DNA of 64,000 bases, from positions 109,223 to 173,222 of the forward strand of contig UCEY01000031.1 of the NCBI GenBank assembly GCA_900471605.1, given 5' to 3'. Positions 42,567 to 52,500 of this stretch are shown here, in pieces. Below the pieces are notes generated by a model, which did no database searches, was not told where the DNA came from, and saw nothing but the letters and a program-made list of their open reading frames with translations. The translations under genes were made by a program, and so were the position numbers. This DNA is from Hyphomicrobiales bacterium. Its GTDB lineage: Bacteria > Pseudomonadota > Alphaproteobacteria > Rhizobiales > Rhizobiaceae. How positions within the stretch are numbered: position 1 is the stretch's first letter; each line of letters opens with the position of its first letter.

Positions 42567-43712
42567 ATGGTAAGCAAGTTTATTACGAGGGGCCTCCTAG
42601 CTCTTACCGCAGCGGGCCTTGGGCAAACTCAAGCCCATGCAGGTGGTTTTTCGTGGGGCGAGGCTAGTACAGACATTCTCTACGAGCGGAGCAATGTAGC
42701 AGCCGAAGCGGGAGTGATTTATGTCAACCCACATCGCAAGTTTGATACGATTAACGGCGTAAGTTCCTCCGACAGCCGGTTCTCCCAAGACTACTTCATT
42801 CCTGATGTCGCTGTCATGGGACGCCTCTCGGACATGTTCGCCTGCGCGTTCACTTATACGAGACCGTTCGGCGGCGATTCGAAATACGGCTCTCAGGCTC
42901 AGGCTGCCGACGCGGCAGCGACCCCGCCCACTGCCTACAGCAGCAAGAAGTTCCATACCAACGAGTATGGCGCCACTTGCGACGTCAGCTTTGAACTCGG
43001 CAAGGGCCGCCTGCATTTGCTCGGCGGCGGCTTCATGCAGGATTTCGACTACGAAGCGGTAGCCAACATCGGAACGCTGAGACTTCAGGACGATTCCGCC
43101 TTTGGTTACCGGTTGGGCATCGGTTATGACATCCCTGAATATGCGCTCCGCGCGCAACTCATGTATCGATCCGAAGTCAAACATGAGGCTGATGGCGATT
43201 TCACGCGAAATCCGGCCGTGCTTCCTGCTTTTCCGGCCGTTGTTGATGCAAGCGGCTATGGCACATTGCCCCAATCGCTGAAACTCAACCTGCAGAGCGG
43301 GATCGCGCCCGGTTGGCTGGTCTACGGTTCCGTCGAATGGACGGATTGGAGCGTTCTTAAGACGTTGAACTACAATATCAACATTCTGGGTGACCGTCAG
43401 GACGTCTATAACTGGCGTGACGGCTGGACCATTACGGGCGGCGTCGGTCATAAGTTCACCGACAAGGTTGCCGGCACGTTGAACGTCCGATGGGACAAGG
43501 GCGTGGGCAGCGGCGCAGATATCATGACCGATACATGGACGGTCGGAGTGGGCGCGGCTATCGATTGTGGTCCGGGCCAGCTTCGAGTCGGTGGTGGGGT
43601 GAGCTATCTCACTTCCGGCAGCCAATCGACCGCAAAGGGCGCGAACTTCAACGCCACGGCGGATGGTGACTGGGCGTATGCGCTGACCGCCAGCTACAAT
43701 GTGAAGTTCTAA
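42567..43712 (+). CDS. OmpP1/FadL-family outer-membrane protein
   Basis: A 381-residue beta-barrel protein. A signal peptide (LLALTAAGLGQTQAHA, cut before GGFSW) is followed by the FadL-type N-terminal region and ends in a terminal phenylalanine (SYNVKF), the outer-membrane insertion signal. Strands such as LRAQLMYRSEVKHEADGDF and GWLVYGSVEWTDWSVL fit the OmpP1/FadL/TodX family, which imports hydrophobic compounds. ATG 42567 has GGGAG at good spacing. Substrate is unknown. It is single-gene, with a strong terminator. Confidence 0.85.
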   Translation: MVSKFITRGLLALTAAGLGQTQAHAGGFSWGEASTDILYERSNVAAEAGVIYVNPHRKFDTINGVSSSDSRFSQDYFIPDVAVMGRLSDMFACAFTYTRPFGGDSKYGSQAQAADAAATPPTAYSSKKFHTNEYGATCDVSFELGKGRLHLLGGGFMQDFDYEAVANIGTLRLQDDSAFGYRLGIGYDIPEYALRAQLMYRSEVKHEADGDFTRNPAVLPAFPAVVDASGYGTLPQSLKLNLQSGIAPGWLVYGSVEWTDWSVLKTLNYNINILGDRQDVYNWRDGWTITGGVGHKFTDKVAGTLNVRWDKGVGSGADIMTDTWTVGVGAAIDCGPGQLRVGGGVSYLTSGSQSTAKGANFNATADGDWAYALTASYNVKF

Positions 43713-43733
43713 GACTTGTAGGATTTAAGGAAC

Positions 43734-43784
43734 GGCGCTGGACAGGGTAGGCTACCTATTCTGTCCAGCGCCAATTTCTTTTTT
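43734..43784 (+). terminator. terminator after the FadL-type gene
   Basis: A perfect 12-bp inverted repeat GGCGCTGGACAG / CTGTCCAGCGCC (43734-43772), then AATTTCTTTTTT. Confidence 0.88.
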
Positions 43785-44218
43785 CGAGCCTTTATTCCGG
43801 TTCAGAAAACAGAATCTGACCTCCTGCCTTGTGACGATTTAGCAACACTTTTTCGAGACTATTGTCCGGTGCCTTGAGAGGGGCATTTCTGTCCACTTCC
43901 CGCCACAAACGGGGAGCAGCGATAGAGGCAGAGCAGGCGCGAAACGCGGGGGCGGGGCGCGTATTTTGGAGTATCATGGGCGGGTTTCATTTTGAAAAGC
44001 CGGGCTTTTTGCGCTCAGGCGGACGGATTCGGATACCGTCCTGTCCTGCCGCAATCGTCGCGGTTACGGGTCCAAGTCTTGCCGAAAACGGCAGCTACAG
44101 TTTCGATCGTCTCTCGGGAGGAGCAGGCACGGGATATCCCCGGACGAACCATTTTCGGGCAGCGAGCCATGCTCGGGCTGCGGCGGTAAACCGCGCGCGG
44201 AGTGAAAGAAACTGAACC
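43785..44218. other. upstream region of exoR
   Basis: About 430 bp without a credible gene; a frame at 43862-44215 has no ribosome site and unlikely composition. The region probably contains the exoR promoter, but no clear binding site can be named. Confidence 0.4.
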
Positions 44219-45013
44219 ATGCCGAAGTCTGACATCGGATCCATGAGAGTATTGCTTCTTGGAGTGTCGCTCGCCTCGATTTTGGCGGGATCGGCAGCGG
44301 CCTTTGACATCAAATCCGGCGTGACGAAAGAGTCAGGCCCCTTCGATCTCTTCAAGTTCGGCTTCAAGGCCTATAAGAACGGGCAGAAGGAAGACGCGGT
44401 CGAAGCTTATCGTTATGCCGCTGAAAAGGGCCATACCGGCTCGCGCTGGGCGCTCGCCAATATGTATGCCTATGGCGACGGCGTCGCCAAGGATGATTTC
44501 GAGGCCTTTAAGATCTATAACGAGATCGCCGCGCAGGGTGTCGAGCCCGGTTCGGAAGATACCGGCTTCTTCGTCAACGCACTTCTGTCGCTCGCCAACT
44601 ATTATCGCCGCGGCATTCCCGGCAGCCCGGTCAAGCCCGATCTGTCGCAGGCTCGCCAGCTCTATTTCCAGGCGGCATCCACATTCGGCGTGGCGGAAGC
44701 GCAGTTTCAGCTTGCCCGGATGATTCTTGCCGGCGAGGGCGGTACCGCCAATATCCAGCAGGCGAAGAAATGGCTGAACCAGGCCCGCAAGAGCGGCCAT
44801 GCGGGCGCTATGTCGGTTTTCGGCAATGTCCTGTTCCAGGAAGGCCAGACGGTGCGGGGGCTCGCCTTCATGACGGCGGCGCTCGACAAGTGTGCCGCCA
44901 AGGAATGCATCTGGATGCAGCAATTGCAGGAACAGGCGTTTTCCGTCGTCGGCGAGGAGGATCGCCGCGGCGCGGTGGCCCTGTCGCAGGAATTCGCCCG
45001 AGGCGTGGAATAA
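44219..45013 (+). CDS. exoR: ExoR, periplasmic negative regulator of exopolysaccharide synthesis
   Basis: A 264-residue protein with a signal peptide (VLLLGVSLASILAGSAAA) and the ExoR hallmark AFDIKSGVTKESGPFDLFKF. Sel1-like repeats follow (GHTGSRWALANMYAYGDGV, AEAQFQLARMILAGEGG, GHAGAMSVFGNVLFQEGQ). In Sinorhizobium and Agrobacterium ExoR sits in the periplasm and holds the ExoS-ChvI two-component system inactive; its proteolysis at low pH switches on succinoglycan and symbiosis or virulence genes. Length is as expected (268 in S. meliloti). ATG 44219 or 44243 may be the start. Confidence 0.95.
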   Translation: MPKSDIGSMRVLLLGVSLASILAGSAAAFDIKSGVTKESGPFDLFKFGFKAYKNGQKEDAVEAYRYAAEKGHTGSRWALANMYAYGDGVAKDDFEAFKIYNEIAAQGVEPGSEDTGFFVNALLSLANYYRRGIPGSPVKPDLSQARQLYFQAASTFGVAEAQFQLARMILAGEGGTANIQQAKKWLNQARKSGHAGAMSVFGNVLFQEGQTVRGLAFMTAALDKCAAKECIWMQQLQEQAFSVVGEEDRRGAVALSQEFARGVE

Positions 45014-45055
45014 CCGACGCCTTGGGTTTGAACGCCGTCAGGCCCTTGCGGACGA

Positions 45056-45859
45056 TCAGCCGAAATCGAAGATGCCGATGACCGGCACGTGGTCGGAAGG
45101 CTTTTCCCAGGCCCGAACGTGTTTCTCGATCGCCGTGGACTTCAGCCTGTCGGCGGCTTCTGCCGACAGCAGAAGGTGGTCGATGCGGATGCCGTTGTTC
45201 TTCTGCCAGGCGCCGGCCTGGTAATCCCAGAAGGAATAGAGTTTGGTCGCGTCGGTCGTGGCGCGCACCGCATCGACGAGACCGAGATTTTCGAGCCTGC
45301 GGAAGGCGGCGCGCGTCTGCGGCAGGAAGAGCGCGTCCGTCGCCCAGACGGCCGGATCGAAGCAGTCATGCGGCTCGGGAATGACGTTGTAGTCGCCCGC
45401 AAGGATAAGCGGTTCTTCAAGCAGAAGGCAGTTTTGCGCGTGCTGGCGCAGCCGCTCCATCCAGGCCAGCTTGTAGGGATATTTGACCGGGTCGTCGGCC
45501 GGGTTGCCGTTCGGCAGATAGATGGAGGCAACGCGAATCGCGCCGCCCGGAACGGAAAAGACGCCTTCGATGTAGCGGGACTGCTCGTCCATCTGTCCGT
45601 CCGGCCCTTCGCCCCCCGGCAGGCCGCGCATCACTTCGTCCGGCTTGCTCTTCGACAGCAATGCGACGCCGTTGAAACCTTTCTGGCCGTGGGTTTCGAC
45701 GTGATAACCGAGCGCCTCGATCTCCAGCCGCGGAAAAGTCTCGTCGACGGACTTGATTTCCTGAAGGCAGACGATGTCCGGGGAAGAGTCGGTCAGCCAT
45801 TGGCGCAGGTTGTCTATCCGCGCCTTGACGCCGTTGATGTTCCAGGTGGCGATCTTCAT
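45056..45859 (-). CDS. xthA: exodeoxyribonuclease III (AP endonuclease)
   Basis: A 267-residue exonuclease III family enzyme for base-excision repair. MKIATWNINGVKARI, LQEIKS (catalytic E), YLPNGNP, LAGDYNVIP (D and N) and the final SDHVPVIGIF (D-H) are all conserved. It converges with exoR, with a 42-bp gap. The start agrees with the family. Confidence 0.95.
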   Translation of the reverse strand: MKIATWNINGVKARIDNLRQWLTDSSPDIVCLQEIKSVDETFPRLEIEALGYHVETHGQKGFNGVALLSKSKPDEVMRGLPGGEGPDGQMDEQSRYIEGVFSVPGGAIRVASIYLPNGNPADDPVKYPYKLAWMERLRQHAQNCLLLEEPLILAGDYNVIPEPHDCFDPAVWATDALFLPQTRAAFRRLENLGLVDAVRATTDATKLYSFWDYQAGAWQKNNGIRIDHLLLSAEAADRLKSTAIEKHVRAWEKPSDHVPVIGIFDFG

Positions 45860-45943
45860 CGGCCATTGCCTCCCACTGTTCGCTTCCTCTTTTAGCGAAA
45901 GAGGAAGCGTTGGGAAGGGCGAAGTGCGTCGGGGAAGATGTTA

Positions 45944-46273
45944 TCAGATCGAGAAGCTGGTGCCGCAGCCACAGCTTGCCACGGCGTTCGGATTCTTGAT
46001 CTGGAAGGACTGGCCGAGCAGGTTGTCGACGAAGTCGATCTCCGAACCCGCCATATAGACGAGCGAGAGGCTGTCGATCAGCACCTTTGCATCGCCATTG
46101 GCGATCACCACATCGTCGTCCTCAGGCGCTTCTGCGAGATCGAACTTGTAGGAAAAGCCGGAACAGCCGCCGCCTTCGACCGAAACACGAAGCGCCTGCT
46201 TGCCGGCTTCGTTGCCGACGATTTCGGCGATGCGCTTGGCCGCCGCATTCGAAAGAGTTACATTTGTTTCCAT
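45944..46273 (-). CDS. erpA: ErpA/HesB-type iron-sulfur cluster insertion protein
   Basis: A 109-residue A-type Fe-S carrier. The three conserved cysteines are in GGGCSGFSYKF and CGCGTSF, which bind the cluster passed to target enzymes. VTLSNAAAKRIAEIV starts the domain. It is transcribed away from dgt, and shares the gap 46274-46409 with it as a divergent promoter region. Confidence 0.94.
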   Translation of the reverse strand: METNVTLSNAAAKRIAEIVGNEAGKQALRVSVEGGGCSGFSYKFDLAEAPEDDDVVIANGDAKVLIDSLSLVYMAGSEIDFVDNLLGQSFQIKNPNAVASCGCGTSFSI

Positions 46274-46409
46274 ATTATCCGCCTCCTGCCGGGTTCAAGG
46301 CCCGGAGAGATTCCTGTCACCGGCATTGCGCACAGCTTTACTATAGGTATGAAGACGTGAAGGGCACGTCAATGGGCGGCAGGTTGGGGATGAACAAACG
46401 GGTGACGGC

Positions 46410-47627
46410 ATGACGATCGATACCAGGGCGCTGGGTTTCGGCAGTGGCGAGCGGGCGGTCTATGCCGCCAATCCCTGGGCATCGCGAGGTCGGCTGTTTC
46501 CCGAGGATAGCAGCCTGACGCGCTCCGAGTTCCAGCGCGACCGCGACCGCATCGTCCACACGACCGCATTCCGGCGGCTGAAGCACAAGACGCAGGTATT
46601 CATCAGCCCCGACGGCGACCATTACCGCACCCGGCTCACCCACACGGTCGAGGTGGCGCAGATCGCCCGGGCTCTCGCACGCGCCCTGAAACTCGACGAG
46701 GATCTCGCCGAGGGCGTGGCGCTGGTCCATGATTTCGGCCACACGCCGTTCGGCCATACCGGCGAGGACGCGCTGGACGAGATGCTGAAGCCCTATGGTG
46801 GTTTCGACCACAACGCTCAGTCGCTGCGCATCGTCACCAAGCTTGAGCGCCGTTATGCAGATTTCGACGGGCTCAATCTGACCTGGGAAAGCCTGGAAGG
46901 CCTCGTCAAGCACAATGGCCCGCTGCTGACTGAGGCCGGCGAGGGCACGCGCGGCCCGGTGCCGCAGCCGATCCGCGACTATTGCGAACTGCATGACCTG
47001 GAACTCGCGAGCTTCGCCAGCCTCGAGGCGCAGGTGGCGGCGATCGCCGACGACATCGCCTACAACACCCATGACATCGACGACGGCTTGCGCTCCGGCC
47101 TGCTGACCTTCGAGATGCTGGACGACGTCCCGTTCCTCGCCAAACTGATGGCGGAGGTGAGGGCGCGTTATCCGCATCTCGAACCAAGCCGGTTCGCCCA
47201 TGAGATCATGCGCCGGCAGATCACGCATATGGTCGAGGACGTCATCGACGTCGCGCAGCACAATCTGAACAAGGTGGCTCCGCAGAGCGCGGCAGACGTC
47301 CGTGCTGCGGGCCACGTGATCGCCACTTTCTCGCAGGAAATGGCCGAGACGGACCGCTGCATCAAGAAGCTGCTGTTCTCGCGTATCTACCGGCATCCGG
47401 ACATCATGCGCATCCGCGCCGGCGCCTCCCAGATCGTCTCCGATCTCTTCAACGCCTATATGAACGATCCGTCGCTGATGCGCAGCCACTATTGGGTCAA
47501 CCACATCTCCGGTCTCGGCGAGACCGCAAGGGCGCGCCATGTCGGCGATTATCTTGCCGGGATGACCGATACGTTCGCGATCAAGGCGCATGGCGAGCTG
47601 TTTGACCAGACTCCGGATTTGCGCTAG
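46410..47627 (+). CDS. dgt: deoxyguanosinetriphosphate triphosphohydrolase-like protein
   Basis: A 405-residue HD-domain dNTP triphosphohydrolase. RTRLTHTVEVAQIARALA holds the first metal histidine, LVHDFGHTPFGHTGED the HD pair, and DDIAYNTHDIDDGL the last aspartate. It splits dNTP to nucleoside and triphosphate and helps balance DNA precursors. Followed at 62 bp by argS in a conserved alphaproteobacterial order. Confidence 0.94.
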   Translation: MTIDTRALGFGSGERAVYAANPWASRGRLFPEDSSLTRSEFQRDRDRIVHTTAFRRLKHKTQVFISPDGDHYRTRLTHTVEVAQIARALARALKLDEDLAEGVALVHDFGHTPFGHTGEDALDEMLKPYGGFDHNAQSLRIVTKLERRYADFDGLNLTWESLEGLVKHNGPLLTEAGEGTRGPVPQPIRDYCELHDLELASFASLEAQVAAIADDIAYNTHDIDDGLRSGLLTFEMLDDVPFLAKLMAEVRARYPHLEPSRFAHEIMRRQITHMVEDVIDVAQHNLNKVAPQSAADVRAAGHVIATFSQEMAETDRCIKKLLFSRIYRHPDIMRIRAGASQIVSDLFNAYMNDPSLMRSHYWVNHISGLGETARARHVGDYLAGMTDTFAIKAHGELFDQTPDLR

Positions 47628-47689
47628 GCACCGCCACCAATGACACTGGCCAGCAAGGGTCCTCGGGCATGCCCCGGGGATGATTGAAC

Positions 47690-49447
47690 ATGAATCTCTT
47701 CGCCGACTTCGAAACTAGAATTAAGAACGCTTTGGAAACTCTTGATATCATCAAGGAAAAGCGAAGCGAGCTTGATTTCGGCCGTATCGCAGTCGAGCCG
47801 CCGCGCGACCAGAGCCACGGCGATGTGGCGACCAATGCCGCCATGGTGCTGGCAAAGCCGCTCGGCACCAATCCGCGGGCGCTTGCCGATATCATCGCCG
47901 AAGCGCTGCGTTCGGATGCCGATGTCAGCGAAGTTTCCGTGGCCGGCCCCGGTTTCATCAATATCCGGCTCGGCGCCGGTTACTGGCAGCGCGTGCTCGG
48001 TTCCATGATCGCCGAAGGCACCGACTACGGCCGCTCGACGGTCGGCGCCGACAGGAAGGCGAATGTCGAATACGTCTCGGCCAACCCGACCGGCCCGATG
48101 CATGTCGGCCATTGCCGCGGCGCGGTCGTCGGTGATGCGCTGGCGAACCTGATGGCGTTTGCCGGCTACGATGTGACCAAGGAATATTACATCAACGACG
48201 CCGGCAGCCAGATCGACGTTCTCGCCCGCTCGGTCTTCCTGCGTTACCGCGAGGCATTGGGCGAGACGATCGGCGAGATTCCCTCCGGTCTCTACCCGGG
48301 CGACTACCTCGTGCCGGTTGGGCAGGCGCTTGCGGAAGAATACGGTCCGCGCCTGCACAACATGCCGGAAGAGAGCTGGCTGCCGATCGTCAAGGACAAG
48401 GCGATCGACGCGATGATGGCGCTCATCCGCGACGACCTCGATGCGCTCAACGTCCATCACGACGTTTTCTATTCGGAGCGGACACTGCATGCCAATGGCG
48501 CGCAGCGCATCCGCCAGGCGATCAATGACCTCACCTTCAAGGGGCATGTCTACAAGGGCACGCTGCCGCCGCCGAAGGGCCAGTTGCCGGAAGACTGGGA
48601 GGACCGCGAGCAGACGCTGTTCCGTTCGACGGAAGTGGGCGACGACATGGACCGGCCGCTGATCAAGTCGGACGGCAGCTATACTTACTTCGCCGCCGAC
48701 GTTGCCTATTTCAAGGACAAGTTCGACCGCGGTTACGACGAGATGATCTATGTCCTGGGCGCCGACCATGGCGGCTACGTCAAGCGCCTGGAAGCTGTGG
48801 CGCGTGCCGTTTCCGGCGGCAAGGCCAAGCTCACCGTGCTCCTCTGCCAGCTCGTCAAGCTGTACCGCAACGGCGAGCCGGTGAAGATGTCGAAGCGTTC
48901 CGGCAACTTCGTGACGCTCCGTGACGTGGTCGACGAGGTCGGCCGCGACGCGGTGCGCTTCATGATGCTTTATCGCAAGAGCTCGGAGCCGCTCGATTTC
49001 GATTTCGCCAAGGTGACCGAGCAGTCGAAGGACAATCCGGTCTTCTACGTCCAGTATGCGCATGCACGCTGCTCGTCGGTGTTCCGGCAGGCCAAGGAAG
49101 CCTTCCCGGATCTGGACATTGATTCGCTCGACCTCAAGGGCTCAAGCGGCCTGATCAACGATCCGAACGAGATGCAGCTCGTTGCAAAGCTTGCGGAATA
49201 TCCCCGGATTATCGAGGCTGCAGCCCAGGCGCAGGAGCCGCATCGGCTTGCTTTTTACCTCTATGATCTGGCAAGTTTCTTCCATGCGCACTGGAATAAA
49301 GGTAAGGAACAACCGGAATTACGTTTTGTTAATGATAAAAACCGAGAATTGAGCATTGCCAGACTTGGGCTGGTGCATGCTGTCGCCTCTGTTTTGAAGT
49401 CAGGACTTGCAATCACAGGCACTGCGGCACCGGAAGAAATGCGGTAG
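47690..49447 (+). CDS. argS: arginyl-tRNA synthetase
   Basis: A 585-residue class I synthetase. The HIGH-type motif NPTGPMHVGHCRG lies at about 135-147, and KMSKRSGNF near 400 fills the KMSKS role. The N-terminal Arg-tRNA domain and the C-terminal anticodon domain (DLASFFHAHWNKGKEQPEL) are complete. ATG 47690 has GGGGA at 9 nt; a TTG two codons earlier is less likely. Confidence 0.97.
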   Translation: MNLFADFETRIKNALETLDIIKEKRSELDFGRIAVEPPRDQSHGDVATNAAMVLAKPLGTNPRALADIIAEALRSDADVSEVSVAGPGFINIRLGAGYWQRVLGSMIAEGTDYGRSTVGADRKANVEYVSANPTGPMHVGHCRGAVVGDALANLMAFAGYDVTKEYYINDAGSQIDVLARSVFLRYREALGETIGEIPSGLYPGDYLVPVGQALAEEYGPRLHNMPEESWLPIVKDKAIDAMMALIRDDLDALNVHHDVFYSERTLHANGAQRIRQAINDLTFKGHVYKGTLPPPKGQLPEDWEDREQTLFRSTEVGDDMDRPLIKSDGSYTYFAADVAYFKDKFDRGYDEMIYVLGADHGGYVKRLEAVARAVSGGKAKLTVLLCQLVKLYRNGEPVKMSKRSGNFVTLRDVVDEVGRDAVRFMMLYRKSSEPLDFDFAKVTEQSKDNPVFYVQYAHARCSSVFRQAKEAFPDLDIDSLDLKGSSGLINDPNEMQLVAKLAEYPRIIEAAAQAQEPHRLAFYLYDLASFFHAHWNKGKEQPELRFVNDKNRELSIARLGLVHAVASVLKSGLAITGTAAPEEMR

Positions 49448-49513
49448 ATATCGCCACCATTTCCCCACATTGCACTGGCATATGCGTTGTAATGTAGGTG
49501 AGTGGACGAGGTA

Positions 49514-52500
49514 ATGGCCGATAACAACCTTGCGCGTAGCCGGAATGATTTGCCGGACTTCTTTGCCGATGATGACCCGCTGGCAGAACTCGCCCGCATC
49601 GTAGGCTACGACGATCTTCCCGTCGCTGCCAAGCCTGGATCATCTTCCGCCGATAATTCTTTTACGCGGCGGGAGCCGGCGTTCAATCTTGAGGACGAAC
49701 TTCTTCAGGAGTTCGAGCGTTATGACGCGCCGCGCCTCGACCCCATTCACGATATCGCTCTTGACGACGGTCCGCAGCACTTCGCCGAGCCCGCGCCGGA
49801 TGTCGTGGTCGCCGCGCCGCCGGTAGAGCCGGAGGAACTGGAATTCGTTCCGGCTGAACCGGCTGCCAGCGAGCCTCGGCAGGCCTTCTCGGCCGACGGC
49901 GAAATCCGCGATCGCGACGACCTCCATTTCGGCGACGAGGAGCCGCCGCTGGCGGCGGATGCCGTCTATGAACACGCCGCTGCGGAACCGGTATTCGAGC
50001 CGGCTCCCGAAGCCGCGCATGTAGAGCCTGTTTTCGATCTGCCCGATTTTGCGGCTGCTGGCGCGATGTCGCCGGCCGCAACGGCCGAAGAGCCGGCAGA
50101 GGAATTCGATCTCGCGGCCGAGCTGGAAAATTCGATCGGGGCTGAGCCCGTTGCCGAGAGCCAGCCCGAAGTGATGGTCGAGCCCGAGGTCGCGTTCGAG
50201 CCTGTGACGCGGATCGAGCCCGAGGTGAAATTCGAACCCCGGGCTGCGGTCGAGACGGAGCCGGCGTTCGAACCTGAAGCGGTGTTCGAACCTGAAGCGG
50301 CATTTGAGCCTGAAGCGGGATACGAACCCGAAACCGGGTTTGAGCCGGAGGTTAAGGCCGAGAGAGGCAAGGGGGCCTACGTCCCCGGCTTCCGCATGCC
50401 GCTCACCAATTTCAGCGTGGCTCGAGATGTGGCTGCGGCTTCCGCGCCGGCGCCTGTCTCGGCGCCGCAGGTTGCCCCGTCTGCGCCGGTCGAGCATGCC
50501 GTCGAGCGACCGGTTCCGGACAACGTCCCGAGCCTCCAGCCGATGCCGGCACCCGTTGCCGAGCTGCAGGTTTCCTCAAAGTCTCCGGAAGTTCAGGCTC
50601 CAGAGCCGCAACGGAATGCGCCGGTCGCTGCGATACCGGTTGCAGAGCCTGTCGCATCGGCCGCTCAGAATGCCGCTGCGCCACAAAAGGACCGGTTCTC
50701 CGCGCTGGATGAGCTGATCTACGACGTCCAGCGTTATTCGCTGCCGACATCGGCTGCGCAGCCGTTTGCGGCCCCGGTCGCGAAAGCGGCCGAACCTGCC
50801 GTAAAGCCCGTCGCCGCATCTGTCGCTCCCGCTGCCGCGGTTGTTGCGAGCCAGCCGGTTTCGGCGCCTTCGGTTGCCGAAGCGCGATCCCTGGACGAGA
50901 AGGATCCTTTCTCGGACGAGGAGTTCGAGTTGGCGCTCGACGGCCTCGAACTCGACCTTGCCGACATCGTCGTTGAAGAGGCGCAGAAACATCCGGTTGA
51001 GGCTAGGCCGCCGGTGGTCGCCGCCGTGAAGGCCGAACCTGCGCCTGCCGTCGCCCCGGCGATGGCGCAGCCGGCGCGTGTCGCACCCGTCACCGCTGCA
51101 CCCGTCGCCGCTGCGGCAGCGCCGGTCGCGGAGACGCAGGTTGCAGAAGAGCCCGAATCGGTCGGCGACCTGCCGTTCGATCCGGCCCAGATTGCCGATT
51201 CGGAAGACCAGGTGGAGGCGATCGCCGAACTCGACGTGCCGTCGCTGCCGGCCGAAGAACCGGAGCAGCCGCCGGCATATCGTCCCGATTACGAACTCGA
51301 CATCGATGCGGAGCTTGCGACGTTGCTGGCGACGCCGAACAAACCGGCCCCGGCACAGGTCCGCAAGCCGGAGATCGATATCGCACCGAGGGGCCAGCAG
51401 GCCGCTCCCGACGCTGCCCGTTCGCCGAACTATACCGATCTCGACGATTTCGAGCGTGCGCTGGAAGAGGACTTCCGCCGCAGCCTGACGGCGCCGCTGC
51501 CGGCCGCCGAGCATGAGGAACTGCATTATTCCGACACCGACTATGTCGCGACGGTCGAGAACGCCCGCCGTTCCGTCCGCAGCTGGGCCGTGCCGCTGGT
51601 CGTTGCCGGCGTGGTGATCTTTGGTGGTGTCGGCGCCTACGCGGTCTTTGGCAGCCGTGTCGCTAGCGTCGTTTCGGGCGGCGAACCGGTCATCATTGCC
51701 GCCGATAACGAGCCGATCAAGATTGCTCCCGAGAATCCGGGCGGAAAGACGGTGCCGAACCAGGACAAGGCGGTCTACGATCGCGTTGCCGGTGTCTCGC
51801 CGAAGGATCCGAAGCAGCGCACCCTGATCTCCTCCAACGAGGAGCCGGTCGATGTCGTGCAGAAGACGTTGATGCCCGACACGTTGCCGCTTGAAGGTGA
51901 GAACGATATCGACCCGACCGACGTCGGCGAGACGCAGGATCCGCGCCTTCTGCCTCAGGACCGCACTGCAGCCAACAACGGTTCCGCGGAGCAGCCTGTG
52001 ACGGTCATGCCGCGCAAGGTCAAGACGATGATCGTTCGCCCGGACGGCAAGCTGGTCGAGCAGGAGATCGCGGCCCCGGCGCTCGCGGCACCTGAAACGG
52101 CCAAGCTGCCAGCCGCCGGCGCAAAGCCGGTCGAGACGGCAGCTGCCTTCCCTGAAAAGCTTCCGGCTTCCAGCCCGGTCCGCACGCAACCCGTGCCGGC
52201 GACGTCGAATGCCGGTTCCGCCGGTGTGCTTCCGGTGTCGGCGCCCGCCAATCCGGCCGCGCCGGGCGAACACGTCAACGTGGTGCGGGCAAACTCGGTT
52301 ACGCCGGCCGTCGCGGCCGCTCCCGCCCAGTCGTCCCCGGCTTCCGCTGCGACGGCCGTACAGGCGCCTGCGCCGGTCGCTCCGGTTCAGGCCTCCGCGC
52401 CTGCCGCCAAGGCTCCGGTTCCGATCGCACGTCCGGCTGAGCAGCCGGTCAACGTGGTCGCCGCCGTCACCGATCAGGGCAATGTGCGCGCTCCCGGCCA

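Noticed and set aside
43862..44215. 117-codon frame upstream of exoR
   Set aside because: No ribosome site, no domain and composition unlike its neighbours; more likely the exoR upstream region.
50267..50350. Possible CRISPR array or satellite
   Set aside because: The 18-bp repeats are in frame, degenerate and encode a peptide repeat; there are no spacers.
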